This document shows positions 32,029 through 33,569 of a stretch of 33,569 nt of DNA, piece after piece. The position numbers were made by a program, and so were the translations under genes. Source of the stretch: Candolleomyces eurysporus. Its lineage: Eukaryota; Basidiomycota; Agaricomycetes; Agaricales; Psathyrellaceae. Where the stretch lies: contig JANBPK010000994.1 of NCBI GenBank assembly GCA_027579435.1, positions 1-33,569 on the forward strand, written 5' to 3'. The notes under the pieces were generated by a model. That model saw nothing but the letters and a program-made list of their open reading frames with translations, made no database searches and was not told the DNA's origin. Positions within the stretch are counted from its first letter, which is position 1. Each line of letters opens with the position of its first letter.

Positions 32029-32699
32029 CTATCGAGGCCACAAGAGAATGATGGGAAACACCAATATGTAAATCACTGCGATAAGCATAGTGATTTTCAT
32101 CCATAACATTTCCTCGAGCCAAACGTATGTCAGAAGGGCGGCGATCAGCGTCAGAATTCCTAGAATCAAACATGACAACCCTAGCGTCGAATGTGTCAGT
32201 CAAAAAAATCGGATACATCCAATCTCCAGGGCTTACAGTGAAACAGAGTCCACGCCCAGACCGAAGGACTGCCGCTGTACCTTTTCAATAGGCTGTTCGC
32301 TGATCCCTCTAACCATCCTGCCCTGGGGCCATCGGGATTCTTTGCAGCATGGTAAGGAACCTCTCCGAGGTAGTCCATCATGACAAAAGATGCAATCGCA
32401 GCCCCGATGTTGAAGAATATGGCATAGTAACATAGAGCTACCACCGCACACCGTTGGGATTCAGATGCGTGGGTGTAATTTTCAGAGTCTTTGAAGAACC
32501 CGATGAGTTGAGCTGCGACGGCCGCGAGAAGGGAAGACTAAAAGTAATTAGTGTGCATGACTGTTTCCTTGAGAGTGGAGGATGTGCTTACAACAACGGC
32601 CCCGTTCTGCCCAGTTAATTGCCATCCGTCTTGGATAGCACTAATCAAGCTGGGGAGGTTATCTGCTCGGCGTACCATCGTCAATCGATATTGAACCAT
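32029..32699 (-). CDS. Small three-TM membrane protein, unknown function
   Basis: Reconstructed three-exon gene on the minus strand: exon 1 32699-32592 (108 nt), exon 2 32537-32237 (301 nt), exon 3 32180-32029 (152 nt). The total is 561 nt, 186 aa plus TAG. Both introns are ordinary (GTAAGC...TTTTAG, 54 nt; GTAAGC...GCTAG, 56 nt) and the phases agree. The N-terminus (MVQYRLTMVRRADNLPSLIS) is polar. Hydrophobic segments follow at about 66-92 (ALCYYAIFFNIGAAIASFV), 132-158 (HWLSCLILGILTLIAALLTY) and 165-184 (KITMLIAVIYILVFPIILLW), with a 40-residue polar loop between the first two. I recognise the style as a recurrent Agaricomycete membrane-protein family of unknown function. The gene is intact, a contrast to the relics on its left. 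Confidence 0.75.
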
Positions 32700-33060
32700 G
32701 GGCTGGACAAATACTCAACAGGTAATCTCCGACTCTTTACGCTGCGGTTTCTTTCCCGAGTTCATCGTCGAGGTTGAAAGGAAAGTCGAAGGAACGGTTC
32801 CTCGCCGTGCAATACATGTGTAAGTTACGTTTGTCAGGTAACCTGCATCATGCTACCTCTCCATCATCATACTTCCTGTCGTCGGACGAGCGGAAGCGAA
32901 TACGGTGCATGAATATAGCTATAAGATACCTATCTAATTGACAGCATATGAAAAGATAGGGGAACATATCGTCTGGCTGGAACCACCTGACAGTCCCCAC
33001 AAGTGATGAAAAGCTAGGAAAAAAACGACGCACCAAGCGAGCCTCAAAACAATGCATTCA
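32700..33060. other. Upstream region between two minus-strand genes
   Basis: This interval separates the 3' end of the Pro/Ser-rich gene and the start of the three-TM gene, so it should hold the promoter of the latter. No coding motif was recognised. A minus-strand frame at 33057-32848 lacks compositional support. Confidence 0.4.
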
Positions 33061-33567
33061 TCACTTTCGCCAACCCCAAAGACTCTTGATACCCGAGATA
33101 ATACCACCCTTTGAATTCTCTTTCTTTGAACTCTCTTTCGGAGAGGTCACGGTCGGCCTGAAAATGTGGCTCGTCGGTGACGAGGTTGAGACGGATTCCG
33201 ACAGGTTACCTAGTGCTCTCAAACCCATGGTGGTACTTTTGACTTTCCCCTGAACCGTTAGGGGGTTGGACATTGTAGTTGCGACCGTGGGTCTGTCCTT
33301 CGTGGGTTGCACCATAGGCTGAGGTGCTCCGATTCGTTGTGGATTGTGATCGACCGGTGGGGAAGGCTGGGATGGTGGCTTAGTATTTGGAGGAACAGAC
33401 CGTGAAGCAGAGGCTGGTAAGAGGTCGGGTTTATGTGAACTCGTGCTGCCAGACGAAATGCTAGGAACTGATGGCGGATTCAAAGGCGGCGAGGGTAGGG
33501 GCGGAGGTCGGGAAGCGACTGCAGAAGACAAGGCTGGTGGCGCCGCGATTGGCTCTGGCATTCCCAT
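33061..33567 (-). CDS. Pro/Ser-rich disordered protein, C-terminal part (touches window edge)
   Basis: Open frame of 168 codons ending at TGA 33061-33063. The sequence is dominated by Pro, Ser and Ala (runs such as RPPPLPSPPLNPPSVPS), consistent with an intrinsically disordered region. It ends in a basic, aromatic tail GGIISGIKSLWGWRK that could be amphipathic. The first visible Met lies three bases from the window end, so the true start is probably outside. Strand and spacing relative to the three-TM gene allow either a separate gene or an upstream neighbour. The family is not recognised. Confidence 0.55.
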   Translation of the reverse strand: MGMPEPIAAPPALSSAVASRPPPLPSPPLNPPSVPSISSGSTSSHKPDLLPASASRSVPPNTKPPSQPSPPVDHNPQRIGAPQPMVQPTKDRPTVATTMSNPLTVQGKVKSTTMGLRALGNLSESVSTSSPTSHIFRPTVTSPKESSKKENSKGGIISGIKSLWGWRK

Positions 33568-33569
33568 CG

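Noticed and set aside
1..33569. CRISPR arrays, bacterial operons, ribosome binding sites
   Set aside because: Spliced genes, NACHT-WD40 proteins and cytosolic LeuRS make the DNA eukaryotic; no regularly spaced short repeats were found.

Overview
The window looks like nuclear DNA from a basidiomycete fungus, probably an Agaricomycete. The genes carry short GT-AG introns of about 48-65 nt. The protein families are ones I recognise from mushroom-type genomes: HSPA12-type Hsp70-like proteins, NACHT-WD40 STAND receptors (fungal NLRs), a caspase-like protein with membrane segments, and lineage-specific multi-pass membrane proteins. All identifications are by eye; no search was run. This is an accessory, duplication-rich island with few intact genes and many relics.

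Layout. (1) 1-1.16 kb: no gene, but a direct repeat of about 90 bp. (2) 1.17-2.97 kb: 5'-truncated Hsp70-like pseudogene A, followed by a GMC-oxidoreductase scrap at 3.05-3.27 kb. (3) 3.3-5.6 kb: no clear gene; faint Q/P/G/S-rich coding traces on the minus strand. (4) 5.6-8.5 kb: Hsp70-like pseudogene B, near full length, followed by NLR1 (8.87-13.0 kb). (5) 13.97-14.46 kb: a drastically deleted third NLR copy. (6) 14.8-16.2 kb, minus strand: a decayed multi-pass membrane-protein gene. (7) 16.45-18.4 kb: Hsp70-like pseudogene C. (8) 18.4-20.7 kb: unassigned. (9) 20.7-21.83 kb: Hsp70-like pseudogene D with a large internal deletion, followed by NLR2 (22.26-26.43 kb). (10) 27.06-29.47 kb, minus strand: an intact 805-aa membrane-anchored caspase-like gene, convergent with NLR2. 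(11) 29.86-31.56 kb: a leucyl-tRNA synthetase pseudogene. (12) 32.03-32.70 kb, minus strand: a small intact three-exon membrane-protein gene. (13) 33.06-33.57 kb, minus strand: a Pro/Ser-rich gene touching the window edge.

How the parts fit. The pair [Hsp70-like gene then NLR] occurs twice in the same order and orientation (B+NLR1, D+NLR2), so a larger unit was duplicated. The chaperone-like members have since rotted while the NLRs stayed almost intact. Each NLR appears to combine a disordered N-terminus, a helical segment resembling the MLKL/HeLo-like four-helix bundle of fungal cell-death executioners, a NACHT ATPase with good Walker A and B motifs, and a short WD40 tail with only two well-formed repeats. 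A caspase-like protein lies next to NLR2. A regulated cell death or non-self recognition role is therefore plausible, but it is inference.

The most striking sequence-level signal is compositional. The NACHT-WD40 parts of both NLRs and their 3' flanks are almost devoid of CpG (1 CpG in 780 nt at 12,001-12,780; 0 in 360 nt at 25,201-25,560, by hand count), while the 5' exons of the same genes are CpG-rich (21 in 240 nt at 9,661-9,900). The NLR3 relic keeps CpG at two WD40 positions where the complete genes have TpG or CpA. This is the footprint expected from regional cytosine methylation and deamination. Five single Ns at homopolymers act as false frameshifts: removing them restores the NLR reading frames.
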